A stretch of DNA of 64,000 bases from Apodospora peruviana (taxonomy: Eukaryota > Ascomycota > Sordariomycetes > Sordariales > Lasiosphaeriaceae): assembly GCA_033439685.1 (NCBI GenBank), contig JAUEDM010000006.1, positions 3,100,001 to 3,164,000 of the forward strand. The letters run 5' to 3'. The notes below the pieces were generated by a model. It worked only from the letters and a program-made list of their open reading frames with translations. It made no database searches and was not told the origin of the DNA. Positions 47,814-58,097 of the stretch are shown in pieces. The translations under genes and the position numbers were made by a program. Each line of letters starts with the position of its first letter. The first letter of the stretch is position 1.

Positions 47814-48262
47814 TGAAATGGCCTGCCATTTTAATGTTGGGAATAAAGCTTTGGGTTGTCTGGAGCTGGAGCAATATAAAGATTGATATTTACTCGTTGG
47901 TGGTGAGGGTGTTGACACTGGGGTGGTTGTGATTCAGCTGTTATTTTCTAGTGTTTGTTTTATTTTTCCTGAATTCAAACGACTCGTATAAATATGTTGG
48001 AGGCAATATATTGTTTTACACTCAGAGTTCGTCGAAAGACTTGTATTTCAGTTTCAGTAAGCCAACTGCTCTGTGGAATAATCAAACCGGGCTTCCAATA
48101 TCTCCCAGCACCGGCCCCGATTACCTAGGTTATCAAAAGAACGGAGCAAACAAAATCGGGGAGATAAAAAAGACAAGTCTCAACCTACTACTCTACAAAC
48201 ATGTTTCGGAATTTCTAACCAAGGTACAAAGTGACCAACCCCCCAGCCATCACCTGTTACTA
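47814..48262. other. Intergenic region, no gene recognised
   Basis: About 450 bp between the decayed F-box locus and the 3' end of GTP cyclohydrolase I. Nothing recognised beyond AT-rich leader or 3' UTR-like sequence and a TACCTAGGTTA motif near 48121. Confidence 0.5.
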
Positions 48263-49208
48263 CTAACGCCCGCCGCCCACCAAGCTCAAAAACTCGTTCC
48301 TAACCTTCTCGCTGCTCTCAAAACATCCCAACACACAACTCGTAACCGTCACAGCCGTGCCTTTCTCCACCCCGCGCATCACCATGCACAGGTGTCTCGA
48401 CTCCATAACCACACCAACCCCTTGCGGTTTCAGCACCTCCATGATGGTGTTCGCGACCTCCTTTGTCAGTCGTTCCTGGATCTGCAGCCTCCGGCTAAAC
48501 ACCTCAGCAATTCTCGGTAACTTCGAGAGCCCAATAACCTGCCCGTCAGGAATATACCCGATATGCATCTTGCCCAAAAACGGCACCATGTGGTGCTCGC
48601 ACATGCTACTGACCTCAATGTCCTTGACAACCACCATCTCTCTATGATCCTCATGAAAGACGGCATTGTTGACTATTTCCCTCAGATCCTGCCCGTAGCC
48701 TCGCGTGAAGAACATGATCGCTTTTGCATAACGTTCCGGCGTTCTTTGAAGGCCCGATCGATTCGGGTCTTCTCCCACCGATTCGAGGATCGTCCGCACC
48801 GCGCCTTGGATCTTGTTTAATCGAGTCATGGCCTGCGGAGAGTCTCTGAGCCGTTCTCGGGTTCCGATGCCTAAGGTAGGTAGACAAGGAGATGTTACTT
48901 AGTCAAGAACAAATGAGGCCTGGGTACCTAGACAGAAACTTACCGGGTCGGCTCAAACCATCAGTGTCAATCACCGAATTCGGCAATCTTGTCTCATCCT
49001 CCTCATCTTCATCAAACCTTGGAAAGGAATCTGGTTCATCTCCCGGGTCTCTGGCAGCAGCCTTTTTGCGTTTGTTCCCATGATGTCCATTCCTACCACG
49101 GATGATGGGTTTCTCTTCCTCCCAGTCATCAAGCTTGAGCTTCCTCGCCGCGCCTGATTCCGTCAGTCCATCGTCCTTGTTGCTGATGAACAGATTTGAT
49201 GACGACAT
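48263..49208 (-). CDS. GTP cyclohydrolase I
   Basis: The enzyme converts GTP to 7,8-dihydroneopterin triphosphate, the first step of folate and pterin synthesis. Two exons, 49208-48944 and 48870-48263, are joined in phase 1 (G|GC) over a 73-nt GTAAGT...TAG intron, 290 residues. The N-terminal extension is charged and disordered (LDDWEEEKPIIRGRNG, GNKRKKAA) and is typical of fungal enzymes. The catalytic domain has GEDPNRSGLQRTPERYAKA, the zinc ligands in SSMCEHHMVPF, HIGYIPDGQVIGLSKLPRI, RLQIQERLTKEVA and the second zinc Cys in TSCVLGCF. It is complete, with no missing key residue. It is divergent from the four-domain fusion gene, 786 bp between starts. Confidence 0.95.
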
Positions 49209-49994
49209 CCTGACAAACTTTCTTTGAGCTCCCCGTGCTGTCTTGGGGGCGGGCGAATTAGGGTGCGATGAAAAAGAAGGTATGGGTCTGGGCAGCTGCG
49301 GGTTTGCTGGAAAATTACGTCTGAATACGACGGAAAGGTGCCCCCTTTTTAAGTACTATCGGGAATACGTGGCCGCGCAGGCTGCAGAAGAGGATCCATC
49401 TCATGTCAGAGACTCTTTGGAAGAGATGACAAGGCAGAGTTTTCTGGCAGGCCTCACTGGCGCCTGTAGGGAAGCTTCAATGCTGTTTGCCTGTAGCTTT
49501 CCGTGCAGTTAGCCTGTGGGTCTCCATTTTGTCTGTCTGTCGGCCGTAGTGCGTGCTCTCACGGCACTATCAACAACCCTGCTCTCAACAGCCACGCCAC
49601 TCTCGTAGGCCTCGTTGCAGACTTCCAATTTAATATTGAGCGGGAAATCAATGAGGCCTACCGCCTATGGCACCTCACATGAAGTGAAATTGGATGGCAA
49701 ACATGCCTTCGGCAAACAGAACTAATGTTCATCATGTTTGTTTGTGGAGTCAGTCTCGCGGGCAAGTAAGTCATAGCATATATCTTCACCATACGTTGAC
49801 CGGCACGCTCTGGTTCGCCCTTCAAGTTTGTCGTTCTTGATCCAGAACTGCCTAGATAGATACCTTGCCTTCACCCCCCACATATCCTACCTGTTCAAGC
49901 AACACAACAAATTCACTCATCAATGTTCCCCCTTGGCTAAAATTTCTCTCAAATTATCATCACATACTCTCATACACCTTTCAACGGAGCTCAA
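49209..49994. other. Shared divergent promoter region, GTP cyclohydrolase I / fusion gene
   Basis: This 786 bp region lies between the two start codons. I see no TATA box of convincing quality next to either gene. A TCAAATGGCT context gives the fusion gene a favourable start. No other gene is seen. Confidence 0.5.
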
Positions 49995-52900
49995 ATGGCT
50001 ACCCTCCACGACTTGAAGGAATCCCTGAGGAACATGGTCCGGATGGCCGATTTTTCCACCCAACCATTGTCCGACGCAGAGTACAGCGCCAGTTTCGACA
50101 TCTTATTGGCAGCGGAATGGAGCACCTACCAGGAGTTTATCGTCCCTCGTCTATCTGAGCTAATAGCGTCCCGGGCTAAGATCTCAGTCCTGGAAATCGG
50201 ACCAGGCCCGAAGAGCGTGCTTGGCCATCTTCCCGCCCAACAACGGCGCAAGATCGTAAAATACGACGCGCTTGAGCCCAACATGCTGTTTAATGTCCGA
50301 TTGGAGAAGTGGCTTCGTTATTTGCCTTCACATCCTTCCGAGTCACCGCTGCAATGTCTTCAGAGCCCTCCTGGCATCTCTCGACTTCCATTTGTTGCTC
50401 AATATGTCCTCGACGATTCCGACAATGAAAAGGCCAGTGACTATGAGGTTGAAGGAAAGTACGATGTCGTTCTATTCTGTCACAGCATGTACGGGAGCTC
50501 AAAATTTTATTTCATCGAACGAGCGCTGGGAATGCTCGCTCCTGCTGGGATGTTGGTGGTTTTCCATCGCAGCCCGCTGGACACTGGTGGTCTGGTGTGC
50601 CAGCAGACAGCGTCTTTCCCTGCCGGAGTCGTTCGTGTGCCGGATGACGACGAGACGCTGGACGCTTTTGCTTCGTTTATTGCGGGATATAACATTGTTC
50701 CGCGGGACATGGACGCGAGCATAGATTTGGACGTGGCCACCACCGTGCACGCTTTGCGGAACGAGTGGCGTGAGATGTGCCGCGGGTTGGGCCGTCGCGA
50801 GGGAAACCACCTCGTGTTCAGCTCGCCTAACATCATGATGACGTTCAACCAGCATGCAAAGACGGCGTTGCCGGAACTGGTGGCGCAGGTGCCCACCGCC
50901 GATGTTTCGATGGTGATCAAAAACCGCGAGGCCCGCCTCCACGGTCATCCCGCCGCAATCATGAGGCCGACGGAAGTCCAGCATGTTCAACAGTGCGTTC
51001 GCTGGGCTATGAAGAACAAGGTCGGCCTGACCGTTGTCGGGGGCAGCCATAGCGGCAACTGTCTCGTGCCCGGCGTTGTCGCCATCACCATGAGCGCCTT
51101 TGACAAAGTGCATGTTGTCATGGGCAAGTCGCCTGGAGAGACTGGGGCTGTTGGCTTGGTCGTCGCCGAGGCGGGAGTCAGGACAGGGCACATCGTCCGC
51201 AAGGCTGAGCAGGCGGGCGTGACGGTGCCCTTGGGTGCTCGGCCCAGCGTGGGTGCAGGGCTGTGGCTGCAGGGCGGCATTGGCCACCTCGCCAGAAGCC
51301 ACGGGCTCGCTTCTGATTCCATCGTCGGTGCCGTGATGGTCGGCGTCGACTCCGCCCAGGCCCTCTTCGTGGGTCGTGTCCCCCCTCAACACCTTCCGGC
51401 TGGCGCCGTTCGCGCGGAGAACGAAGCCGACCTGTTGTGGGCAATCAAAGGCGCTGGGACCAACTTTGGCATCGTCATCAGCGTTGCGTTTGAGGCGTAC
51501 AAGGCTCGGTCCTACTCGACTCTGAACTGGGTCCTGCCGGTGAGCAGCAATGCGATTAACCTCGACGAGCGACGCAGCCTCATCCGCAAATTCGATGAGC
51601 TCGCCGGACATCTGCCCCGGAACTGTTCTGCCGACGCGTATCTGTACTGGAACGACGGCGGGCTCCGGCTCGGTGTGGCCATGTTCGAATCGCCGGCGTC
51701 GTCCAAGACTGGGCCCCGGGCCAAAACGGCTTTCGAGACAGTTTGGGGGACGCCGTCTGCCCACTCAGGCGTCATGGACGGCCTCGATCTGTTCGATGCC
51801 GAGATGTACGTTTCCCGAATGCACGATGGATTGGAGGGCGGACACGGCGGCGGCAAGACGTCCTCTTTCAAGCGGTGTGTACTTTTAAAAGGCATAGGAG
51901 CGGCGGATGTCGCCGACATCTTGATGGCAGCCATCGACAACCGACCATCGCCGCATTGCTACCTCCATCTACTGCAGGGTGGCGGAGCGGTCCACGACAT
52001 CCCCCCCGAGGCCACGGCCTTTGGCTGTCGAGACTGGGACTTTGCCTGCGTGATAACCGGTGTCTGGCTCCGCGACCGAGGCGAAGACGAGGAAGCGAAA
52101 TCTGCTCGGGCTGCTGAGCAGTGGGTCTACGACGTCGTCAGGCAGCTGTTACCCCTGAGCTGCGGCGTCTACGGCGCCGACCTTGGGCCGGACCCCAGAG
52201 ACGCCGCGCTCGCGGCCCAGGCTTTCGGTCCGAATCGCCCGCGCCTCGGAAGACTCAAGCAGAGCTCAGATCCGTACAACATGCTGGCTTACGCCTGCCC
52301 GCTACTGACAACCAAAGAGGAGCCGAGCAAGACACCAGAGCTTATCGTTCTCGTCACGGGCGAAAGCGGCGCCGGCAAGGACTACTGCGCCAGCACCTGG
52401 GCCATCGCACTCAATGCCGCCCGTCGTGACCTTTGCAGGACGGTCAACGCGTGTGTTGTCAGTATCAGCGATGTGATCAAGCGAGAATATGCGGCGGCTA
52501 CCGGCGCCGATGTGAACCGCCTGCTTCGGTACGGCGAGGATCGTGCCTACAAGGAGCAGCACCGGCCGGCGCTGACGTCGTATTTTCAACATCAGGTGCG
52601 GCAAGCGCCTCAGCTGCCAGAGGAGCACTTTCTCAATGTGGTGCGTGGCGCCGCCGGACGTGTGGATGTGCTGCTGATCACCGGGATGAGAGACGCGGCG
52701 CCAGTCGCCGCGTTTTCGCACCTGGTGCCAGACAGCAGACTGATTGAAGTCCGCGTCACGGCCAGCGGGAAGACGCGACGGGTTCGCCGGGGGATGCACG
52801 ATAATCATGATGGTGACGGTGGCCATGTTGGTGAAGTGAAGGAAGAAAACAGGGACAAGGCTAAAGGCAAGGACGGCAAGTTGGTTGATGATTCGACCGA

Positions 52901-53666
52901 CTATCCCCCCGACTTCAGCTTCGACAACGACACGACCGGCGACGACAAAAAAGTAAAAGAGTTTGCCGAAACCCACTTGCTTAACTTCTTCCACTCGGAC
53001 CTACAGCGCCTGGCCAGCATGGTACGCCCATTCTCCGACTTTCCGCGTCCGGGCATCGAGTTCCGCCACGTGCTCGACATCGCGCAACAACCGGGCGGGC
53101 TGAAGCTGTGCATGTCTCTGTTGAGACGTCACCTTTCCACTGGGTGGCCCAAAATGCCGACACCATTGTCCGGTGATTGGCCCAAAGTGATCGCGTGCTG
53201 CGAGACCGGCGGCTTCGTTTTTGGGTCGGCGTTAGCCTTATTTATAGAGCTTCAACGACCTCTGGCGCTTATCCGCAAGGGAGCAGCTGGCAAGCTCCCT
53301 CCGCCTACAGTCTCGGTCGACAAGTCTCCATCACATATCTCCTCAGCGACGTGCAGTGGTGGTGGTGGTGGTGGTGGTGGTGGTGGCGGTGGTGGTGGTA
53401 AGAAAGATGCAGCAGGGGAGCGGATCGAGATGGGTCGGGATGTGATCCCCAGAGGCGCGTCTGTCTTGGTCGTGGATGATGTGCTTGCCACGGGGCAGAC
53501 GCTTTGTGCGGTTTTGCAGCTTCTCGGCAAAGCTGGCGTCGATGCTGAGAATGTTAGTGTTATGGTGGTAGCTGAGTTCCCTGTTCACCGTGGCCGGGAA
53601 TTGTTGCGCCAGAATGGCTTTGGTAAAGCCAGTGTCCAGAGTCTCTTGGTCTTTGGTGGTCTTTAG
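49995..53666 (+). CDS. Four-domain fusion: methyltransferase, FAD-linked oxidase, PMVK-like kinase, APRT-type PRTase
   Basis: One intronless ORF, 1,223 residues, no signal peptide. (1) Residues 1-285: class I methyltransferase, motif I VLEIGPGP (65-72), acidic loop YDALEPN (90-96), YDVVLFCHSMYG (156-167); it resembles histamine N-methyltransferase. (2) Residues 300-770: PCMH/BBE flavoprotein, with VVGGSHSGN (347-355), GLWLQGGIGHLARSHGL (422-438), DLLWAIKGAGTNFGI (479-493) and the BBE-type end PRLGRLKQSSDPYNML (749-764). (3) Residues 783-1000: P-loop kinase, Walker A GESGAGKD (789-796), then SDVIKREYAAATGADVNRLL (825-844) and YKEQHR, as in animal-type phosphomevalonate kinase; DFSFDNDT (973-980) closes it. 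(4) Residues 1001-1223: adenine-phosphoribosyltransferase-like, FSDFPRPGIEFRHV, ALIRKGAAGKLP and the PRPP motif VLVVDDVLATGQT (1157-1169), with a 14-Gly run at 1122-1135. Domain calls are from motifs; the pathway is unknown. Confidence 0.87.
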   Translation: MATLHDLKESLRNMVRMADFSTQPLSDAEYSASFDILLAAEWSTYQEFIVPRLSELIASRAKISVLEIGPGPKSVLGHLPAQQRRKIVKYDALEPNMLFNVRLEKWLRYLPSHPSESPLQCLQSPPGISRLPFVAQYVLDDSDNEKASDYEVEGKYDVVLFCHSMYGSSKFYFIERALGMLAPAGMLVVFHRSPLDTGGLVCQQTASFPAGVVRVPDDDETLDAFASFIAGYNIVPRDMDASIDLDVATTVHALRNEWREMCRGLGRREGNHLVFSSPNIMMTFNQHAKTALPELVAQVPTADVSMVIKNREARLHGHPAAIMRPTEVQHVQQCVRWAMKNKVGLTVVGGSHSGNCLVPGVVAITMSAFDKVHVVMGKSPGETGAVGLVVAEAGVRTGHIVRKAEQAGVTVPLGARPSVGAGLWLQGGIGHLARSHGLASDSIVGAVMVGVDSAQALFVGRVPPQHLPAGAVRAENEADLLWAIKGAGTNFGIVISVAFEAYKARSYSTLNWVLPVSSNAINLDERRSLIRKFDELAGHLPRNCSADAYLYWNDGGLRLGVAMFESPASSKTGPRAKTAFETVWGTPSAHSGVMDGLDLFDAEMYVSRMHDGLEGGHGGGKTSSFKRCVLLKGIGAADVADILMAAIDNRPSPHCYLHLLQGGGAVHDIPPEATAFGCRDWDFACVITGVWLRDRGEDEEAKSARAAEQWVYDVVRQLLPLSCGVYGADLGPDPRDAALAAQAFGPNRPRLGRLKQSSDPYNMLAYACPLLTTKEEPSKTPELIVLVTGESGAGKDYCASTWAIALNAARRDLCRTVNACVVSISDVIKREYAAATGADVNRLLRYGEDRAYKEQHRPALTSYFQHQVRQAPQLPEEHFLNVVRGAAGRVDVLLITGMRDAAPVAAFSHLVPDSRLIEVRVTASGKTRRVRRGMHDNHDGDGGHVGEVKEENRDKAKGKDGKLVDDSTDYPPDFSFDNDTTGDDKKVKEFAETHLLNFFHSDLQRLASMVRPFSDFPRPGIEFRHVLDIAQQPGGLKLCMSLLRRHLSTGWPKMPTPLSGDWPKVIACCETGGFVFGSALALFIELQRPLALIRKGAAGKLPPPTVSVDKSPSHISSATCSGGGGGGGGGGGGGGKKDAAGERIEMGRDVIPRGASVLVVDDVLATGQTLCAVLQLLGKAGVDAENVSVMVVAEFPVHRGRELLRQNGFGKASVQSLLVFGGL
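53358..53399 (+). repeat. GGT/GGC microsatellite coding 14 glycines in the PRTase domain
   Basis: Fourteen consecutive glycine codons, almost all GGT, form a slippage-prone tract inside the fusion gene's phosphoribosyltransferase domain. Confidence 0.95.
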
Positions 53667-54180
53667 GAAGGGGGATGAAAAGATTGTGGAGTCTGAAAGG
53701 CATGATGTGTGGTGTCTCGATCAAGAAGAACGACTGCCATTTGCAAGGAGGACGGACAGGAGTGGACGATAAGTAATTTACCAGTAAGTGTTGTTGATCT
53801 ACGAGTAGTATGCTTAGGTCAGTTCAAATGTTTGTTAATCTGTTCGAGGATATTTTCGACATCTTAAGAAAGATTCCAAGTGTCTGGCCCATCATTGCTG
53901 AAAACTAAGGAACTGAAGAAACTTCTTGCTGGGAAATCTGGGAACCAAAGAGCGCTCTTTGGTTCCCCTAACTCTGACCTGAGCTTGGTCAAGGAGGTAC
54001 CTACCTACCTAGGTAGTCAAATTTACATGCCAGTCTCCCCTGACTTCGGATATCGGTTTAACCACAGAAACCTCCGGCGAGTCGGCCGGCAGAGTCTGGG
54101 GTCGGTTCAGAGGGCACGCGCCTCGGCTCTCCTGTGTTATGGGAACCGACAAGGTTTGATGATGAAAGACGAACATCTGA
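53667..54180. other. Convergent intergenic region with perfect palindrome
   Basis: The 514 bp between the 3' ends of the fusion gene and the kinase-ankyrin gene holds the 28-bp palindrome at 53940-53967 and a CTACCTAGGTAG palindrome at 54005-54016. No gene is seen. Confidence 0.7.
53940..53967. repeat. 28-bp perfect palindrome
   Basis: GGGAACCAAAGAGC is followed directly by its reverse complement GCTCTTTGGTTCCC with no spacer. The position between two convergent genes suits a bidirectional 3'-end structure, a cruciform, or a symmetric protein site. Confidence 0.9.
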
Positions 54181-57100
54181 TCATCGAAAACGCGCGTCTC
54201 GAAACCATTCAAACACCGCCTCGGGTCCGGTCTGGTTGGTTTGTTCCTCGATATTCCGGATCCATCTTGGCGGAGCGTCTTCCAGGCGCTTGTACGCATT
54301 GAGAATCATGTCGCCGCCCGTGTGGCTAGAACCGCCCGTTTGCGCCCGGAGCACCGACTTTGCGTAGAGCTGACGGAAGGCGGCTGGGGCAGACCAGTTG
54401 GACGCATCTGACCGGTCCAGTAATACTAACGGCGGCCTCTTCCCGGGTGCTGTTGCTATGGCTCCGGTGCCACTTGCTTCGCGCACCTCCATCCGGAGGA
54501 TATTCGCCAGGACGCAGAGCTCCTCGGCCTTTGTCAGAGCAGATTGCTCGTGCTGCAGAACCCACACTGCGTACTCTTCCACCGTCTCTGCAATTTGCAG
54601 GTTTCCGATCTTGTTGTTGATGTAGCCTGCGATTCGTTCCTCGAATTCCCGAATCGTTGGCTGGATATCCAGTACTTTTTCGAAGGCGAACGGTTCCCGT
54701 GGTTTGTTGTCGCCGAGTCCCAGTCTCCTGGAAATGGGGCCGAGGCGCAAACGGAATGGTTCTTGCTGTGGGCGAGCGATGGCGGTCTTTGGCGGATGCC
54801 TCCTTTGCCACGCCTCGTCGATCGACGCCTGGGAGACGCGTCGGAGTTGGAAGCCACGATACGATGTGTCAACGTGCCGACCAAAAGTCCATAGATTCTT
54901 CCTTAGGGCGCGGTGGATGGCCATCTGTCTTCGGCGATAGGCGGCGCGTCCAGGGTCGTGGCCGAGATGGTCGACTTGACTCAGCAGAGCAACCCCGTCC
55001 GCCAAGTATGGGTAGTATGCTAGAATCAGCGAGATGGCCTGTTCGTCGTCTCTCTTGACCAGGAGGTGCAAAAGTGGCAGATTGTAAGAGTCCTGCAGTG
55101 ATATCAAGTGCCGGAAGCGAAGAAGGAAACCCGGCCATCCTTCGATCCAGGTGCATGCGTGGGAGTAACTCCCCGGGCTTGGCGTCCGCTTGAATATGCC
55201 GGCTCGTTCAATCTCCCTCCGGCAGAAAAGCAAGGTCAGCAGCTTACCACGGAAAGGATCGTCCGTTGACAGTGACAAAGCCGACTCCAGAAGCTTCCAT
55301 CTGGTCGCCGGTGTCCGCGGATAGAAGCCCATTTCGATGAGCGTGGCCATCAGCTCTGTATTTCGCTGTCCACGGGAGACGGCTTCTACAAGAGGAGACC
55401 CGTCAACCTCCTCGTACAGCTTCTCGACATCGTTTCCCAAACGACGGCAGTAGCGTAGATACATCCCTACAGTGCGCAGCAGACTGCATCCGACGAACTG
55501 GGACGAGGCGTCGGACACCAAGAAGTCGTACCATCCTTTGCGGGATGGTATTCCAAGCGCTTTTATGGCCCGCGTCCAGCTGCCGGGAGATGACTGATCT
55601 ACCAGAGGGATCAGGAACTCGACAATATCGTCACAACCAAGCGAAGTTGCCAGAGGCAGTGGAGGAAGACTGTCATGGTACCCCAGGGATACGTCGGCGC
55701 CGGCATTGACCAGCGCTGCCACCGTCTGGGCGCACCTGAATCGTATCGCCACCTGAAGAGGCGTTCCGAATAGCTCGATGCCGTAGGGTGACATCCACGA
55801 CCGAACAGTGACGCATTGGTTGAGATCGAAGCCTAATTTCACCAGGCCTGCGATGAGTGCATCGATTCTTGCCAGGCTGGCATCCGTCATGGCAAGATAG
55901 TGGAGCGGTGACTCTCCGGTGGGCGATTCGAACGTGATCTCGGCACCTTTGTTCAGGGCGGGGGTTATTATTCTGTCGACGAGATCCAGCAAGACACTCG
56001 ACTGGCCGGCCTTGGCTGCAGCAATGAGGAGACGAAAATAGAACTCTCCCAGGTTGCCGAAACTCGTGTCCGTGTATTCGTCGGCGCCCCAGAGAGCGGC
56101 TTCCCGGGTCAGTGACCATATTTCCCGTCCAAGACTGGCAGAGGCTTCGAGGAACGTCGTGATGGTGGTCGTCATTTGGAATGTCGAGATGGAAATGACG
56201 GCATCACACAGGGGTTTGCCGGTCTGCTTGATCAGGTCGCAGAACTTGTTTACCGACTCAGGAGCCCAAGTGTACTTGATCGAAGCCCCGTCCATGGTCA
56301 GAGTGAATCCCGACGTGTGCGCGTACCTGATGTTGTCGAGATTGTACCGCCGGACAGAGCCGATGAAGTCTTTTTGCTTGCCGCTCTCGGTTTCCGTCAA
56401 ACCCTTGATCGCAAGTCCCACGACCGAGGTCATGGTCGCGCGCCGATCCCTTGCTTTGTTCAGCAACTGCAGATTCCCAGCGAGAGACTGTTTGCACAGT
56501 TCTGTTAACCAGTTGGCCTCGAGAGAGTCGAAAGATGCCGCTTGGTTAAGGTGGTTTGTGGCTTTGACCATGTCGGGCGACACTCCATATCCTTCTGCAT
56601 AGCAGCGAGACATGAGAAGGTGAAGTTCGGCGTGATTCGGCTGTAGCGGGCCCGTTAAAATACTCTCGATATCCCGGACGAATTGGATCTTGGAAGCCCA
56701 TGGTTCAGCGTCCCACGGGTTGAAGTCCTGTGGGTTTTGGTTCCGGTTGGTCAATGATGCATGTCAATTAAGCTAACAAAGAATGATTCCTTACCCAGAC
56801 GCTTATGGATAGAATCGACGCATTGAGAGTCCTCGAGAGCTGGACTATGTCTGCACTGCAAAAGGGGGAGACACTTAGGAACCCGAACAGGCAGGATCAT
56901 AGATGTCAACAAACGAACCTATCACAGTAGTCCAAGGACATTGCAATTGCTTGCATATCCGCCCTATGCTTCGGATTATCGCGTAAAGTTATCTCAAATA
57001 TCCTGCCGAACAGCAGGTAGTCGTATCTGGACGTCGAGTCAAACCGAGACAACAGGAAGCTGGTTGCCAAGTTCAACAAGCCATCCTCTTTCAAGGAATC

Positions 57101-58097
57101 CAGAAAGTCCTGTTGGTTGATCGAGTCGGATCCAGTTCCATTTTGGGACGACGACGCTGCTCGAATCCATGTAGAGTCGGGGTATGGCTCGCCATTCTTC
57201 AACAGTTCCCACGCCAACAGACCATATGAGAAGGATTCGCAACGGGGAAGCCGATCGGACGGGATGGTGGCATCGCGTCGACGCACTTCCGGAGCGTTGT
57301 AAAGCCTGCTCCCTGGGTAGGTTGTGCTCCGCCTCGAGGAAATGCCAAACACAGAGTGGCTGAAGTCGGATACTTTAACAATCCAGCCATTGTTCTCCCT
57401 CCGGGCTGGAAATACCAAGGTGTTGGCAAGTTTGACGTCGCCATGCGCAATATCAGCCATGTGCAATGCATGGAGACCACATGCGATATCCAGAGCGAAG
57501 AGTCGGCGCTGGTACATGGACACCTCTGGGTGAGTGCCGAGGAACTTCTTGAGTGTCCCTTCTTCGGCATAAGCAGTGAATACGACCGGCGCTCCTTTCT
57601 CATCCCAATCCCTAGATCGGGCCAGTTCCAATGCGTTAGCGAGCTTCCCACGTAATCACGGCTGGGCAAGAAGACTAAGGTATTTCAGTCAACGTGTAAG
57701 TATGGATTGGGGACACCTACCAGCCTAGCATATCTATAATGTTGGAATGCTCCTGCAGGAACGCATGGCTGCCAACTTGGATCTCCCTCAGGGCGATAAC
57801 GATGCTGTTTGTTATATCGCGTCTGGCGCCGCCGCGTGGCCTTGGATCGTCGCGTGAATCCTTTTGCTTCGTCTTCTTCACAGCGAACAGGCCCTTTTCG
57901 GGGTGCCTATACAGTGACACGTCAAAGACAGCTCCTCCGTCGAGGCCCATGACCTTTGTCGATTCCCGATACTGTTTGGAGCGGTGGGAGCTCCGAGCAT
58001 TTGCCAATGTGTTTCTTGACCTATATGGGTCCTCTTCGAGGATCCCGAGAATTGGCAGCCATGTCCGCGAACTCGAGGCCGTGTCGAGAAAGCTCAT
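54181..58097 (-). CDS. Protein kinase fused to ankyrin-repeat-type C-terminal region
   Basis: Four exons, 58097-57721, 57611-56919, 56855-56795 and 56727-54181, all phase-consistent, give 1,225 residues. Intron 1 (109 nt, GCTAAC branch site, CTAG acceptor) must be removed to join IIDMLGW to DWDEKGAPVVFTAYAEEG. Kinase domain, about residues 45-350: Gly-rich GLDGGAVFDV, VAIK-like FAVKK (Lys74), REI Glu105, catalytic loop AHGDVKLANTL (HGD instead of HRD, Asp184), DFS in place of DFG (208-210), YNAPEV (230-235). The 61-nt exon 3 and exon 4 continue into a long helical region with ankyrin-like units (TGESPLHYLAMTDA, GTPLQVAIRFRCAQTVAALVNAGADV, shortened) and Sel1-like spacing near its start. Catalytic residues suggest an active kinase. 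The role is unknown; the architecture fits innate-immunity-like fungal signalling proteins. Confidence 0.78.

Noticed and set aside
57612..57720. Apparent frameshift in the kinase-ankyrin gene
   Set aside because: A 109-nt intron with branch site and correct phase restores a normal kinase sequence, so a broken gene is not needed.
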